10,598 nucleotides of DNA from Fidelibacterota bacterium UBA6817 (GCA_002452555.1 DKER01000170.1:1-10598), one strand, 5' to 3'. Positions 1 through 6,892 are shown, numbered from the stretch's first letter. Notes: generated from the sequence alone by a model not told the origin. Made by a program: numbers and translations.

Positions 1-143
1 AATTTGATGTGAAAGGTTGGCTGGAATCTCTTGGATTATTGGATCATCTGACACCAACGAGGAGCAATGGTTTGAATGCCATGATCAAACGGATCCAATC
101 ACATGCAAAACATATACTTGAACCTGATGTGCGCGGCATATAA
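1..143 (+). CDS. 3' end of an unrecognised protein (partial)
   Basis: An open frame enters from the left edge (first full codon at base 3) and ends at TAA 141-143, giving 46 visible residues that end in the sequence LEPDVRGI. The segment is mixed polar and hydrophobic, with no membrane helix and no motif I can assign. The stop is followed directly, with no spacer, by the ATG of the esterase lipoprotein gene, so this is most likely the upstream member of the same operon. The evidence is the unbroken frame to the edge and the zero-base junction. Function cannot be stated from this fragment. Confidence 0.6.
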   Translation, partial: FDVKGWLESLGLLDHLTPTRSNGLNAMIKRIQSHAKHILEPDVRGI

Positions 144-1322
144 ATGAAATCCCGATTATATTTTGTTTTTTGTCTGTTATCACTTTTATCATGCCGAACC
201 GAATTATTCAATCATAAAATGTGGGTTACGTTTGAAGTTCATGATTTATCCGGATGCGATAAACCTGTTTTTATTGCCGGAACATTTAATCAATGGAATC
301 CCGGTCATCCTGATTATTGTCTTATAAAAGCAGGGAATGTGTGGACAAAAACGATTTTGCTGCAAACTGCCTCCGCTATAGAGTACAAGTTTACCCGGGG
401 AAGTTGGGAGAGTGTGGAAAAAGACAGCCTTGGTACTGATGTTGCTAATCGGGTTTATGCGGTTCAATCGGCAAATGATACTGTAAGAACATTCATTTCC
501 CGGTGGGGAACAGGAAAAAGAATTTCTACGGTTACCGGTCATGTGGAAGTTATTAATGATTTTCCGATTTCTCAGCTGGGTAAAACAAGAACCCTGAGAA
601 TTTTACTTCCGGATGATTACCATGAGAATCTTACCCGTCGTTATCCGGTTATCTATATGCATGATGGACAAAATCTCTTTGATGACAGCATAGCTTTCAA
701 TGGCGAATGGGGAATTGATGAGAGTCTGAAAACAATGTTTGATGAGAATCCCGAAAAGGCATTCCTGGTTGTTGGTATTGACAACGGACCGGACCGGCTG
801 AGTGAATATTCTCCTTGGCCTTTTGATTTCAGACATTATCATTCGTCAGGGGAGGGGGGGCAATATGCTATATTTCTTGCAGAAACCCTCAAACCCTATA
901 TTGATTCTCATTACAGAACACTGACTGATCCGGAAAAAACCATGATTGCCGGAAGCTCAATGGGAGGACTGATATCTCTGTATACCGGTCTAACCTACCC
1001 TCATTTATTTGGATTGATCGGTGCAATGTCCTCCACATTTTCTGATGTCGTTGTGGGGCAGCAACTTCGAGAGTTTATTCTGTCGGAAAAAATAAAAAGG
1101 CCGGAACACCTTCGTATATACCTGGATATTGGCACGATGGAATCAGCAGAAACACCGCCTGAAAGTGAAGTGAAAGCCAATCAACAGGTTTATGAGCTTT
1201 TAAAGGATGTCCTTCCCGACGGCTCTGTTGTGATTTTAAGAATCATACAGGGAGGACAACACAGGGAATCGGATTGGGAAAAACGGTTCCCTCATATGGT
1301 ACGGTGGTTGTATGACTTTTGA
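144..1322 (+). CDS. Lipoprotein with CBM48-like domain and esterase D-type alpha/beta hydrolase domain
   Basis: The 392-residue product starts with a type II signal peptide: a basic MKSR start, a hydrophobic run and the lipobox LLSC with Cys17 as the lipidated residue, so it should be anchored in the cell envelope. Residues ~27-115 look like a CBM48/AMPK-type glycogen-binding beta-sandwich (motif VFIAGTFNQWNP at ~42-53). Residues ~130-390 are a putative-esterase (PF00756, Fes/esterase D type) hydrolase: YPVIYMHDGQNLF at 168-179 and nucleophile elbow GSSMGG at 270-275 (Ser272). His373 is the likely catalytic His; the acid may be Asp328 or Glu333. Enterobactin esterases share this architecture, but a lipoprotein of this kind may as well hydrolyse a carbohydrate ester. 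The substrate is unknown. It begins immediately after the upstream stop with no clear Shine-Dalgarno, suggesting coupled translation. It contains a G7 tract at 854-860. Confidence 0.85.
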   Translation: MKSRLYFVFCLLSLLSCRTELFNHKMWVTFEVHDLSGCDKPVFIAGTFNQWNPGHPDYCLIKAGNVWTKTILLQTASAIEYKFTRGSWESVEKDSLGTDVANRVYAVQSANDTVRTFISRWGTGKRISTVTGHVEVINDFPISQLGKTRTLRILLPDDYHENLTRRYPVIYMHDGQNLFDDSIAFNGEWGIDESLKTMFDENPEKAFLVVGIDNGPDRLSEYSPWPFDFRHYHSSGEGGQYAIFLAETLKPYIDSHYRTLTDPEKTMIAGSSMGGLISLYTGLTYPHLFGLIGAMSSTFSDVVVGQQLREFILSEKIKRPEHLRIYLDIGTMESAETPPESEVKANQQVYELLKDVLPDGSVVILRIIQGGQHRESDWEKRFPHMVRWLYDF

Positions 1323-2004
1323 TTTTAAAAATAACGGCTTTGTTATTATACCTGCTTTTAAAACTGAAAAAACTCTGAATGAACTGATTTCAAGGATTCA
1401 ACGGCATTGTGAATTGCCCATAGTTGTGGTTGATGACGGATCACCGGTTATGATATCCGATTTCGAGAATATAACAGGAATTGATGTAATTCGGCATGAG
1501 CAGAACAAAGGGAAAGGAGAAGCACTCAGGACCGGTTTCAAATTTGCTTTGGAATCAGGAGCGAGTTTTGTTATCACTGTCGATGCAGATTTACAACATC
1601 CGCCGGAATTGATACCATCTTTTATTGACGCTTACAGGTCAAATCCGGAAGCAGTTATTGTCGGTTCCAGAAAAAGAGATAATCATATGCCGTTTCACAG
1701 GAGACTGAGTAATTGCATTACCAGCTTCCTTGTGAGTCTGAGAACCGGGAAAACGATTAAGGATGTTCAATGCGGACTCCGTTTGATCCCTGCAGAATAT
1801 ATCCCTCATCTTTTATCGGGAAGTAAAGGTTTTGTCTTTGAAACTGAAATGATAATTCGCCTGTCAGACAGGCATGTCCCCTTTGTTTTTTGTCCAATCC
1901 CAACGATTTATATGAAAGAAGGACACAGCAGTATTGCCCATGTGAAAGATACGATAAACTTTATTACAATGTACATCCGTTCATTATTCAGGAGAGATAT
2001 TTGA
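1312..2004 (+). CDS. Family 2 glycosyltransferase, dolichyl-phosphate mannose synthase-like
   Basis: The 230-residue product has a GT-A fold of the DPM1/DPG-synthase-like group of GT2. Visible motifs are VVVDDGS at 38-44 (nucleotide binding), NKGKGEALRTGF at 65-76, the metal-binding DAD at 91-93 within DADLQHPPE, and DVQCGLR at 151-157, followed by FVFETEM at 174-180. Enzymes of this group move a sugar from a nucleotide sugar to a polyprenyl-phosphate or another lipid or glycan acceptor at the inner face of the cytoplasmic membrane. There is no C-terminal membrane domain, so it is the short catalytic-only form. Its ATG lies 11 bases inside the esterase gene in another frame, with only a weak GGTGG upstream, so translation is probably coupled. 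The donor sugar cannot be read from the sequence. Confidence 0.87.
   Translation: MTFDFKNNGFVIIPAFKTEKTLNELISRIQRHCELPIVVVDDGSPVMISDFENITGIDVIRHEQNKGKGEALRTGFKFALESGASFVITVDADLQHPPELIPSFIDAYRSNPEAVIVGSRKRDNHMPFHRRLSNCITSFLVSLRTGKTIKDVQCGLRLIPAEYIPHLLSGSKGFVFETEMIIRLSDRHVPFVFCPIPTIYMKEGHSSIAHVKDTINFITMYIRSLFRRDI
1990..1997 (+). promoter_or_regulatory. Shine-Dalgarno site fixing the start of the COG2426 gene
   Basis: AGGAGAGA lies six bases before the ATG at 2004. This supports that start over an in-frame ATG at 1890, which would add 38 residues lying wholly inside the glycosyltransferase gene. Confidence 0.75.
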
Positions 2005-2483
2005 TGTGGCAGAATATATTTCAACTTGTTTTGGTAACGTTTTTACCCTTTTTGGAACTCCGGGCTAGTATTCCTTATGGTATTCTAAAACTGGGTATGC
2101 CATGGCTTGATGTGTATTTTATTTGTGTAATCATCAATATTCTTCTGGCTCCTTTTGTGTTTTTTATGCTGCATTGGTTTGCGGATATCGTTATAAAAGT
2201 TCCGTTTATTGGCAGGATATACGATAAAATTGTTATACGGACGCAAAACCGTATTCATGAAAAGGTGGAAAAATATGGAGAATGGGGGCTGGCGCTTTTT
2301 ATCGGTGTCCCTTTACCCGGGTCCGGTGTCTATACCGGTGCCCTTGCTGCTTTTCTTTTGGGTATCAGCACGCGGAAATTTTTAATTGCAGCCATTTTGG
2401 GTGTCCTTATTGCAGGAACTGCCGTTTTAATTGTCACTTTAACCGGCGTTGAATCGTTTCAATTTCTATTAAAAAGGATTTAA
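2004..2483 (+). CDS. Small integral membrane protein, COG2426 / putative small multi-drug export family
   Basis: The 159-residue protein is very hydrophobic, with helices at roughly 5-18, 35-60, 95-120 and 125-147. Two motifs mark the family (PF06695): LPFLELRASIPYG at 14-26 and VPLPGSGVYTG at 102-112, each a Pro/Gly-rich hairpin next to a helix. A basic, polar cytoplasmic loop (~70-93) separates the halves. The family name 'small multi-drug export' rests on weak evidence; the motifs recall DedA/VTT-type membrane proteins and a lipid-related role is also possible. The gene overlaps the glycosyltransferase stop by one base (TGATG) and is the last member of the operon. About 105 non-coding bases follow, with no convincing terminator hairpin. 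Confidence 0.8.
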   Translation: MWQNIFQLVLVTFLPFLELRASIPYGILKLGMPWLDVYFICVIINILLAPFVFFMLHWFADIVIKVPFIGRIYDKIVIRTQNRIHEKVEKYGEWGLALFIGVPLPGSGVYTGALAAFLLGISTRKFLIAAILGVLIAGTAVLIVTLTGVESFQFLLKRI

Positions 2484-2521
2484 ATGCCATATAAACAAGA
2501 ATTTAGCCGATAATAAATAAT

Positions 2522-2588
2522 ACTTTTAGTTTCTAAAGAATGTTTATAAATTGAATTAAAATATTAATTACGAATAGGAGTAATTGGC
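2522..2588 (+). promoter_or_regulatory. AT-rich leader and possible promoter of the corrinoid operon
   Basis: The 105-base gap 2484-2588 between the two plus-strand operons is strongly AT-rich and ends in AGGAG (2576-2580), eight bases before the ATG at 2589. TATAAA at 2545-2550 could serve as a -10 element, but no good -35 is seen at 17 bases. A short TTTAG/CTAAA hairpin at ~2525-2537 is too weak to call a terminator. I see no cobalamin-riboswitch-like structure; the space is too short for one. The boundary role comes from position more than motif. Confidence 0.3.
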
Positions 2589-3257
2589 ATGGAACTGTTA
2601 AAACAGATTGAATACCTGGTTGTGAGGGGACATATTGATGCGTCGTCCCGTTATCCCAAAGATCTTGAAGAGGAACCGGGTGTGAAGGAAAAAGTTTCAG
2701 AGGCGCTTGATTATGGTGTTACACCTCAGGATATCCTTACAAAAGGATTGATCAGCGGTATGAGCTTGGTTGGTGAGAAATATGAGAATAATGAAATTTT
2801 TGTCCCTGAAATGCTATTCTCTGCCAAAGCCATGAAAAGCGGTCTTAACCAAATCCGCCCGCTGCTGGTTGGGGATGTTAGTATCAGGGTTGGCACAGTC
2901 ATTTTGGGAACGGTTTTTGGTGATATGCATGATATCGGAAAAAATCTGGTCGGCATGATGCTTGAAGGGGCAGGTTTCGATGTGATAGATCTGGGTATCA
3001 ATACACCTGCATCAACGTTTGTGGATGTGGCCCGGCAGCATCCGGATGCCATTATAGGTATGTCAGCATTATTGACCGTTACAATGAAGAATATGAAGAC
3101 GGTCATTGATTCATTACGTTCCAATAATCTGAAAAACCGGGTTATGATCGGTGGTGCTCCCGTAACAAAAGCGTTTGCCGAAGAAATAGGTGCTGAGGGA
3201 TACTCAATGAATGCCAATCAGGCGGTATCCCTTGCAAAACAACTCCTTTCGGCCTGA
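2589..3257 (+). CDS. Corrinoid (B12) binding protein of a methyltransferase system
   Basis: The 222-residue protein has the layout of MtaC/MtbC/MttC-type corrinoid proteins. A helical cap domain (B12-binding-2) spans ~1-90, followed by a Rossmann-like cobalamin domain at ~100-220. The base-off/His-on signature DxHxxG is present as GDMHDIGKN (111-119), with His114 the expected lower axial ligand to cobalt. The SALLTVT segment at 159-165 and GGAPV at 188-192 line the nucleotide-tail pocket in this family. Family knowledge: the cobalt cycles between Co(I) and methyl-Co(III), accepting a methyl group from one methyltransferase and passing it to another. It is cytoplasmic. It heads a three-gene operon, 14 bases before the first URO-D gene. 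A corrinoid reductive activase (RACo/RamA type), normally needed to rescue Co(II), is not in the window. Confidence 0.93.
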   Translation: MELLKQIEYLVVRGHIDASSRYPKDLEEEPGVKEKVSEALDYGVTPQDILTKGLISGMSLVGEKYENNEIFVPEMLFSAKAMKSGLNQIRPLLVGDVSIRVGTVILGTVFGDMHDIGKNLVGMMLEGAGFDVIDLGINTPASTFVDVARQHPDAIIGMSALLTVTMKNMKTVIDSLRSNNLKNRVMIGGAPVTKAFAEEIGAEGYSMNANQAVSLAKQLLSA

Positions 3258-3271
3258 AACAGGGAGGGGTA

Positions 3272-4309
3272 ATGTTCAAAAAGTATAGAAAACCTAATTT
3301 TGAACGCCTTGATTCTACTCTGCGTAATATGAAAGCTGATGCAATACCTCTTATTGAACTGGGTATTCATCCGGATATTAAAAAAGAAGTAATGGGCAAA
3401 CCGGTTCTAACAGTCAAAGAAGATATTGAGTTCATGCGATCTCTCTGTTATGATTTTTTAAAAGTTCAGCCGCGGATTGATCTTGAACTGAACCGAAAAA
3501 AGACTGATAACGAATCCAAAGCAACAGACAGATCCTGGTCCTCTGAGCATGACAGCCTGGTATATAACTGGGAAAGCTTTGATGCTTATCCCTTTCCCAA
3601 AAGGGAGGACATTGATTACAGCCGATTGGAAGAGGCAGGGAAACTGATTCCTGATGATATGGGTATAATTGGTCAATACGGGGATATTTATACAACTGTG
3701 TGGGAAACGATGGGGTTTGAAACATTTTCCACGCTAATGTATGAAGAACCGGAACTTGTGGCTGAAATGTTTCGCAGAATCGGTGATGTAATTTTCAGTA
3801 TGTTCGAAACGATGGCTCAGATGGATTATGTGAAGGTCCTGTGGTACAGTGATGATATCGCATACTCTTCAGGATTAATGGTTCATCCGGAATTTTTACG
3901 TGAACATTTTTTCCCTTGGCTTAAAAAAATCGGAGATCTTGCCAAAAATCGCAATATCCCTTTTATTTACCACTCAGATGGTGTTTTATATGATGTTATG
4001 GATGATATTTTAAACTGCGGCGTTACTTCTCTGCATCCTTTAGAACCCATATCCATGGATATTGGTGAACTTAAAGAACGGTTTGGTCATAAAATTGCCC
4101 TGTGTGGCGGTATCGATGTGGATCAACTGGCGCGGGCATCTACGGATACAATCCGTGAATTGACCCGAAAATATATCCGCATAGCCGGTGAAAATGGAGG
4201 TTGGGCTGCCGGTTCATCCAACTCTATTACGGAATATCTGAAAACTGAAAATTATCTGGCTATGATTGAAACAGTTTTGAAAGAAGGCCAGCAAGCCGGT
4301 AGCCGGTAG
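3272..4309 (+). CDS. URO-D superfamily methyltransferase with altered zinc site, likely methyl donor:corrinoid protein component
   Basis: The 345-residue product is a TIM-barrel protein of the uroporphyrinogen decarboxylase superfamily, in the corrinoid-methyltransferase branch rather than HemE. Conserved stretches include GQYGDIYTTVWETMGFE (134-150), VLWYSDDIAYSSGLMV (189-204), FIYHSDG (231-237), SLHPLEP (253-259) and ALCGGIDV (276-283). MtaA/MtbA enzymes carry a zinc-binding His-x-Cys at the FIYHSDG position; here it is His234-Ser-Asp236. The later cysteine position reads AAGSSNS (Ser315). Because it is paired with a corrinoid protein and an intact MtaA-like enzyme, I infer it moves a methyl group from an unknown substrate onto the corrinoid. 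GGGAGGGG at 3262-3269 gives a strong ribosome site. The last residues (AGSR) and the TAG stop come from a heptamer tandem repeat. Confidence 0.87.
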   Translation: MFKKYRKPNFERLDSTLRNMKADAIPLIELGIHPDIKKEVMGKPVLTVKEDIEFMRSLCYDFLKVQPRIDLELNRKKTDNESKATDRSWSSEHDSLVYNWESFDAYPFPKREDIDYSRLEEAGKLIPDDMGIIGQYGDIYTTVWETMGFETFSTLMYEEPELVAEMFRRIGDVIFSMFETMAQMDYVKVLWYSDDIAYSSGLMVHPEFLREHFFPWLKKIGDLAKNRNIPFIYHSDGVLYDVMDDILNCGVTSLHPLEPISMDIGELKERFGHKIALCGGIDVDQLARASTDTIRELTRKYIRIAGENGGWAAGSSNSITEYLKTENYLAMIETVLKEGQQAGSR

Positions 4310-4328
4310 CCGGTAGTCGGTAGCCGGT
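4294..4328 (+). repeat. Heptamer tandem array, unit AGCCGGT, five copies
   Basis: Five consecutive 7-base units start at 4294, 4301, 4308, 4315 and 4322. Four are exactly AGCCGGT, the fourth is AGTCGGT, and a partial unit (AGT) follows. The first two units lie inside the first URO-D gene and encode its last residues and its TAG stop at 4307-4309; the rest fill half of the 57-base gap to the next gene. Because seven is not a multiple of three and each junction spells GGTAGC, every forward frame meets TAG within 21 bases. The transcript can form several small CCGG-TAG-CCGG hairpins. It is related to the array at 10487-10598. Confidence 0.9.
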
Positions 4329-4366
4329 AGTGAAAAATGAATAATAATTGACGGAGAGACTGTACA

Positions 4367-5368
4367 ATGAAAATGATAGAGATTGTTCGTGCAAGGTATA
4401 ATGAGAATCGTAGAATTCTTGCACCTTTATTGGGCTTTCCTGCAGTTGTGTCTGCCGGAACAACCATTAAACTTGCCCAGCAGAATGCCGGTGAACACAT
4501 GAAAGTGATGAGATATGTTGCGGAAAAGTGGCATCCGGATGTGCTTTTCACGCTTATGGATCTGTCCGTAGAAGCCAGTGCTTTGGGAAGGGAAACAATT
4601 TTTCCTCCTTTTGAAGCGGCTACAATTGTGAATTTTGATTATGATAAGGAGCGGGATCTGCCGTTATTCAAAAGCATTAACATACTTGAGGATGGACGTC
4701 TGCAGAGTTATGCAGAAACACATCGGCTGATGAAAAACGAGCTCCCGGGCGATATTGTAAGAGGTGCATACGTCTCAGGGCCTTACACACTGGCCGGACT
4801 CATTATGGGCGCTGAAAATGCAGCCGTAGAAACCATGATGGACCCGGAAGGATTTCACGAACTGTGTAAAGTATGTTCAGAGAAGATCATCGATTATACA
4901 CGTCTGATGATCGATTCAGGTGCTCAGATTATTGGTGTTCTTGAACCAAGTGCAATGATGCTCGGCCCCGGACAGTTTCATGAATTTTCTGTTGCTTATG
5001 TTAAACCGATTATAGACCTCTGTCATGAAATGGGAGTGGGAATGGTTTATCATATCTGTGGAAATACCGAACATTTGCTGGAAGAATTGAATCAATCGGG
5101 TGCTGATGCTCTGAGCTTGGATTCAGATGTAAATTTTGTTAAAGCTGCTCAGGTTCTCAGTGAAGATATGATTTTGATCGGTAACCTGTGTCCAACCGGC
5201 ACAATTATGACCGGTTCAGCTGCCGATGTACAAAAAGAAGTCCATAATCTTTTGAATGCGATGAGAGATGTTCCAAATTATATTCTTAGTACCGGTTGCG
5301 ACCTTCCGATGGAAGTCCCGGAAGATAATGTATCGGCTTTTATGAATGCCGGAACATCGGGAGAATGA
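4367..5368 (+). CDS. MtaA/CmuA-like URO-D family corrinoid methyltransferase with intact zinc site
   Basis: The 333-residue TIM-barrel protein resembles methylcobamide:coenzyme M methyltransferases (MtaA, MtbA) and the CmuA methyltransferase domain. The zinc ligands are visible: VYHICGNT with His229 and Cys231, and ILSTGCDLPMEVPEDN with Cys311. Other family landmarks are AYVSGPYTLAGLIMG (134-148), LEPSAMMLGP (192-201), ALSLDSDVNF (248-257) and IGNLCPT (271-277). In the family, zinc activates a thiol acceptor that takes the methyl from methyl-Co(III). Coenzyme M is the classical acceptor in methanogens; this neighbourhood shows no methanogen genes, so the acceptor may be another thiol or a different molecule. 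GGAGAG at 4353-4358, eight bases before the ATG, supports this start over the Met codon at 4373. It ends the operon, 33 bases before a convergent gene, with no clear terminator. Confidence 0.9.
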   Translation: MKMIEIVRARYNENRRILAPLLGFPAVVSAGTTIKLAQQNAGEHMKVMRYVAEKWHPDVLFTLMDLSVEASALGRETIFPPFEAATIVNFDYDKERDLPLFKSINILEDGRLQSYAETHRLMKNELPGDIVRGAYVSGPYTLAGLIMGAENAAVETMMDPEGFHELCKVCSEKIIDYTRLMIDSGAQIIGVLEPSAMMLGPGQFHEFSVAYVKPIIDLCHEMGVGMVYHICGNTEHLLEELNQSGADALSLDSDVNFVKAAQVLSEDMILIGNLCPTGTIMTGSAADVQKEVHNLLNAMRDVPNYILSTGCDLPMEVPEDNVSAFMNAGTSGE

Positions 5369-5401
5369 AGCCGGTAATACAACGTCAAATTGTGGTAATT
5401 T

Positions 5402-6892
5402 TTAAATATCCAAAGGTTTGATAAGAATACTTTTTTCCATGGTGAAAAGAACCTTGCCGGGTGGTAATCCTTTCCGTTTTATGACATGTTTTTTTTCGGT
5501 ACAAACAACAGGTACGAGAGATGCATGTTTTTCTTCGCTGTATCGTGCAGCTAAAGCTGCCGCATATTCAATTATTTCTTTGGGAATATGCGTTTTCCCG
5601 TCTCTGCGAATGATGACATGTGAACCGGTTGAATGACGGGTATGGAGCCATAAATCATTCTTATGTGCATGATGAAATGTCATCTCATCATTATCTTTCG
5701 CTGATTTCCCGACCCATATATGCCATGTTTTATAAGTAAATTCACGATAAGGAATACGTTCAGGATTGCTCTGCCCGGCAGGACTTTGTTGCTGTAACGT
5801 ATCAATAAATTCTTTATTCTCCTTTTTCCATCCCTGTAATACTTTCAAATCATGTATTTGTTCAAGTTCATGAAATTTTATCAGGGATAATTTATATTCG
5901 CTGTCCATCATTTGTTTTTTTTCTTCATAATCTGATTGAAGTCGCTCAATTCTGCGTGCCTTTTCATACCAGGTCTGTGCATTGGCCTGAGGTTTTAAAT
6001 CAGGCTTTAGAGCTATCTTTTTCGGAAAATCGTCTAACTGTAAGGATACCGGGATTTCATATTCCGTTTGTCCCGGAGTAATGGTCAGAAGACCGGCCAT
6101 TAGAACATCTCCGAAATATCGATATTTTTTGATTTTATATTTCTGTTCTTCGGATGTAGTGAGTTTTTGTACTGACCGGAAACGTTTTTGGGAATGTGAT
6201 GACAATAGTGTTAAAAGACGTGTTTTTTCCGGAATGAAATGTCTCTCTTTCAGATAGGATACAATATATTCACGGTATCGGTAGTAAAATGTATCCGGAT
6301 CGAATTCACCGGAATGTTCCGGAAGAAAAACAAATTTTCCGCCGATTACCTGTCCGTTGGATTTTTCAATATTCTGAAGAATTTGAGGATAACTTTTATC
6401 GGGAAAGAGGATGTTAACCCGTTTTTTCCACGATGAATTAAACCGGGGATCCTCGTCCAGTGACGCGAAAGATGTGGTTTCGAAATTAAAAATTGGAATA
6501 ACAGATTTGATTTTTTTGAAGGGTATAATATCATTTTCAGACATAAAATATACATTGTTGGCCGGTGGTCTAATCCGGATAATCAGTGATATTTCATTAG
6601 TAAAATATAATCTTAAATCTCTGTCAGCCGGTGCAATTTCACACTTTATAAGAGTCAGATTTTTAAAATCAGGAAAAATTGGAACTCTCTTTGATGGCTT
6701 GTGGAAAATTTGAATGAAAATATAAGGCAGAGGAGAATTTAGATTAATGATCAGTGACGGGTTGCTTTCGTCAGCATTTTGGATAATCAGTTCATTTTTT
6801 GTAAAGGAATAACAGTCAGAAAATGCCATTCCGGATAGTTGGTTATTGATGACCATGCAGAGTTTATGAAAAGAAAACCACGAAGATATCAT
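5402..6892 (-). CDS. NFACT family protein (RqcH/Rqc2/FbpA-like), ribosome quality control
   Basis: The 496-residue product has the NFACT layout: a divergent NFACT-N domain (~5-150), a middle region, a charged coiled coil (~305-365) after the family motif NAQTWYEKARR (304-314), and a well conserved NFACT-R/DUF814 domain (~380-495). The last shows WVGKSAKDNDEMTF (393-406), NDLWLHTRHSTGSHV (412-426), AAALAARYSE (444-453) and LPPGKV (476-481). In Bacillus subtilis RqcH, an Asp-Arg pair in NFACT-N is needed for tRNA-dependent alanine tailing of stalled nascent chains; ADRDLRLYF at 89-97 (Asp90-Arg91) probably corresponds. The family binds the large ribosomal subunit in the cytoplasm. It is somewhat shorter than the usual ~550-570 residues, the shortfall being in the N-terminal half. 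AAGGA, eight bases before the ATG (5'-TCCTTT at 6901-6906 on the plus strand), supports the start. Confidence 0.92.
   Translation of the reverse strand: MISSWFSFHKLCMVINNQLSGMAFSDCYSFTKNELIIQNADESNPSLIINLNSPLPYIFIQIFHKPSKRVPIFPDFKNLTLIKCEIAPADRDLRLYFTNEISLIIRIRPPANNVYFMSENDIIPFKKIKSVIPIFNFETTSFASLDEDPRFNSSWKKRVNILFPDKSYPQILQNIEKSNGQVIGGKFVFLPEHSGEFDPDTFYYRYREYIVSYLKERHFIPEKTRLLTLLSSHSQKRFRSVQKLTTSEEQKYKIKKYRYFGDVLMAGLLTITPGQTEYEIPVSLQLDDFPKKIALKPDLKPQANAQTWYEKARRIERLQSDYEEKKQMMDSEYKLSLIKFHELEQIHDLKVLQGWKKENKEFIDTLQQQSPAGQSNPERIPYREFTYKTWHIWVGKSAKDNDEMTFHHAHKNDLWLHTRHSTGSHVIIRRDGKTHIPKEIIEYAAALAARYSEEKHASLVPVVCTEKKHVIKRKGLPPGKVLFTMEKSILIKPLDI

Noticed and set aside
1890..2003. Upstream in-frame ATG for the COG2426 gene
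   Set aside because: The extra residues are polar, lie entirely within the glycosyltransferase gene and lack family similarity. The AGGAGAGA before 2004 fits the shorter start.
2525..2537. Rho-independent terminator after the first operon
   Set aside because: The stem is five A/T-rich pairs and no T-run follows, so it is too weak to support.
2726..3217. Antisense open frame of 163 codons opposite the corrinoid protein gene
   Set aside because: It is fully covered by a gene with clear family motifs, has low-complexity Ile/Ser/Pro-rich content and no recognisable domain.
3272..5368. HemE (uroporphyrinogen decarboxylase of haem synthesis) for either URO-D gene
   Set aside because: Neither protein shows the N-terminal HemE substrate-binding segment (RQAGRY-type), and both are adjacent to a corrinoid protein; the second has the MtaA zinc ligands.
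5369..5401. Bidirectional terminator between the convergent genes
   Set aside because: Only a 4-base ACAA/TTGT pairing is visible before a short T-run; not convincing.
5489..5496. Run of eight T (A8 in the NFACT coding strand) as a frameshifting or slippage site
   Set aside because: The reading frame is intact through it, it encodes conserved-looking residues (EKKH), and it lies near the C-terminus with no meaningful alternative frame product.
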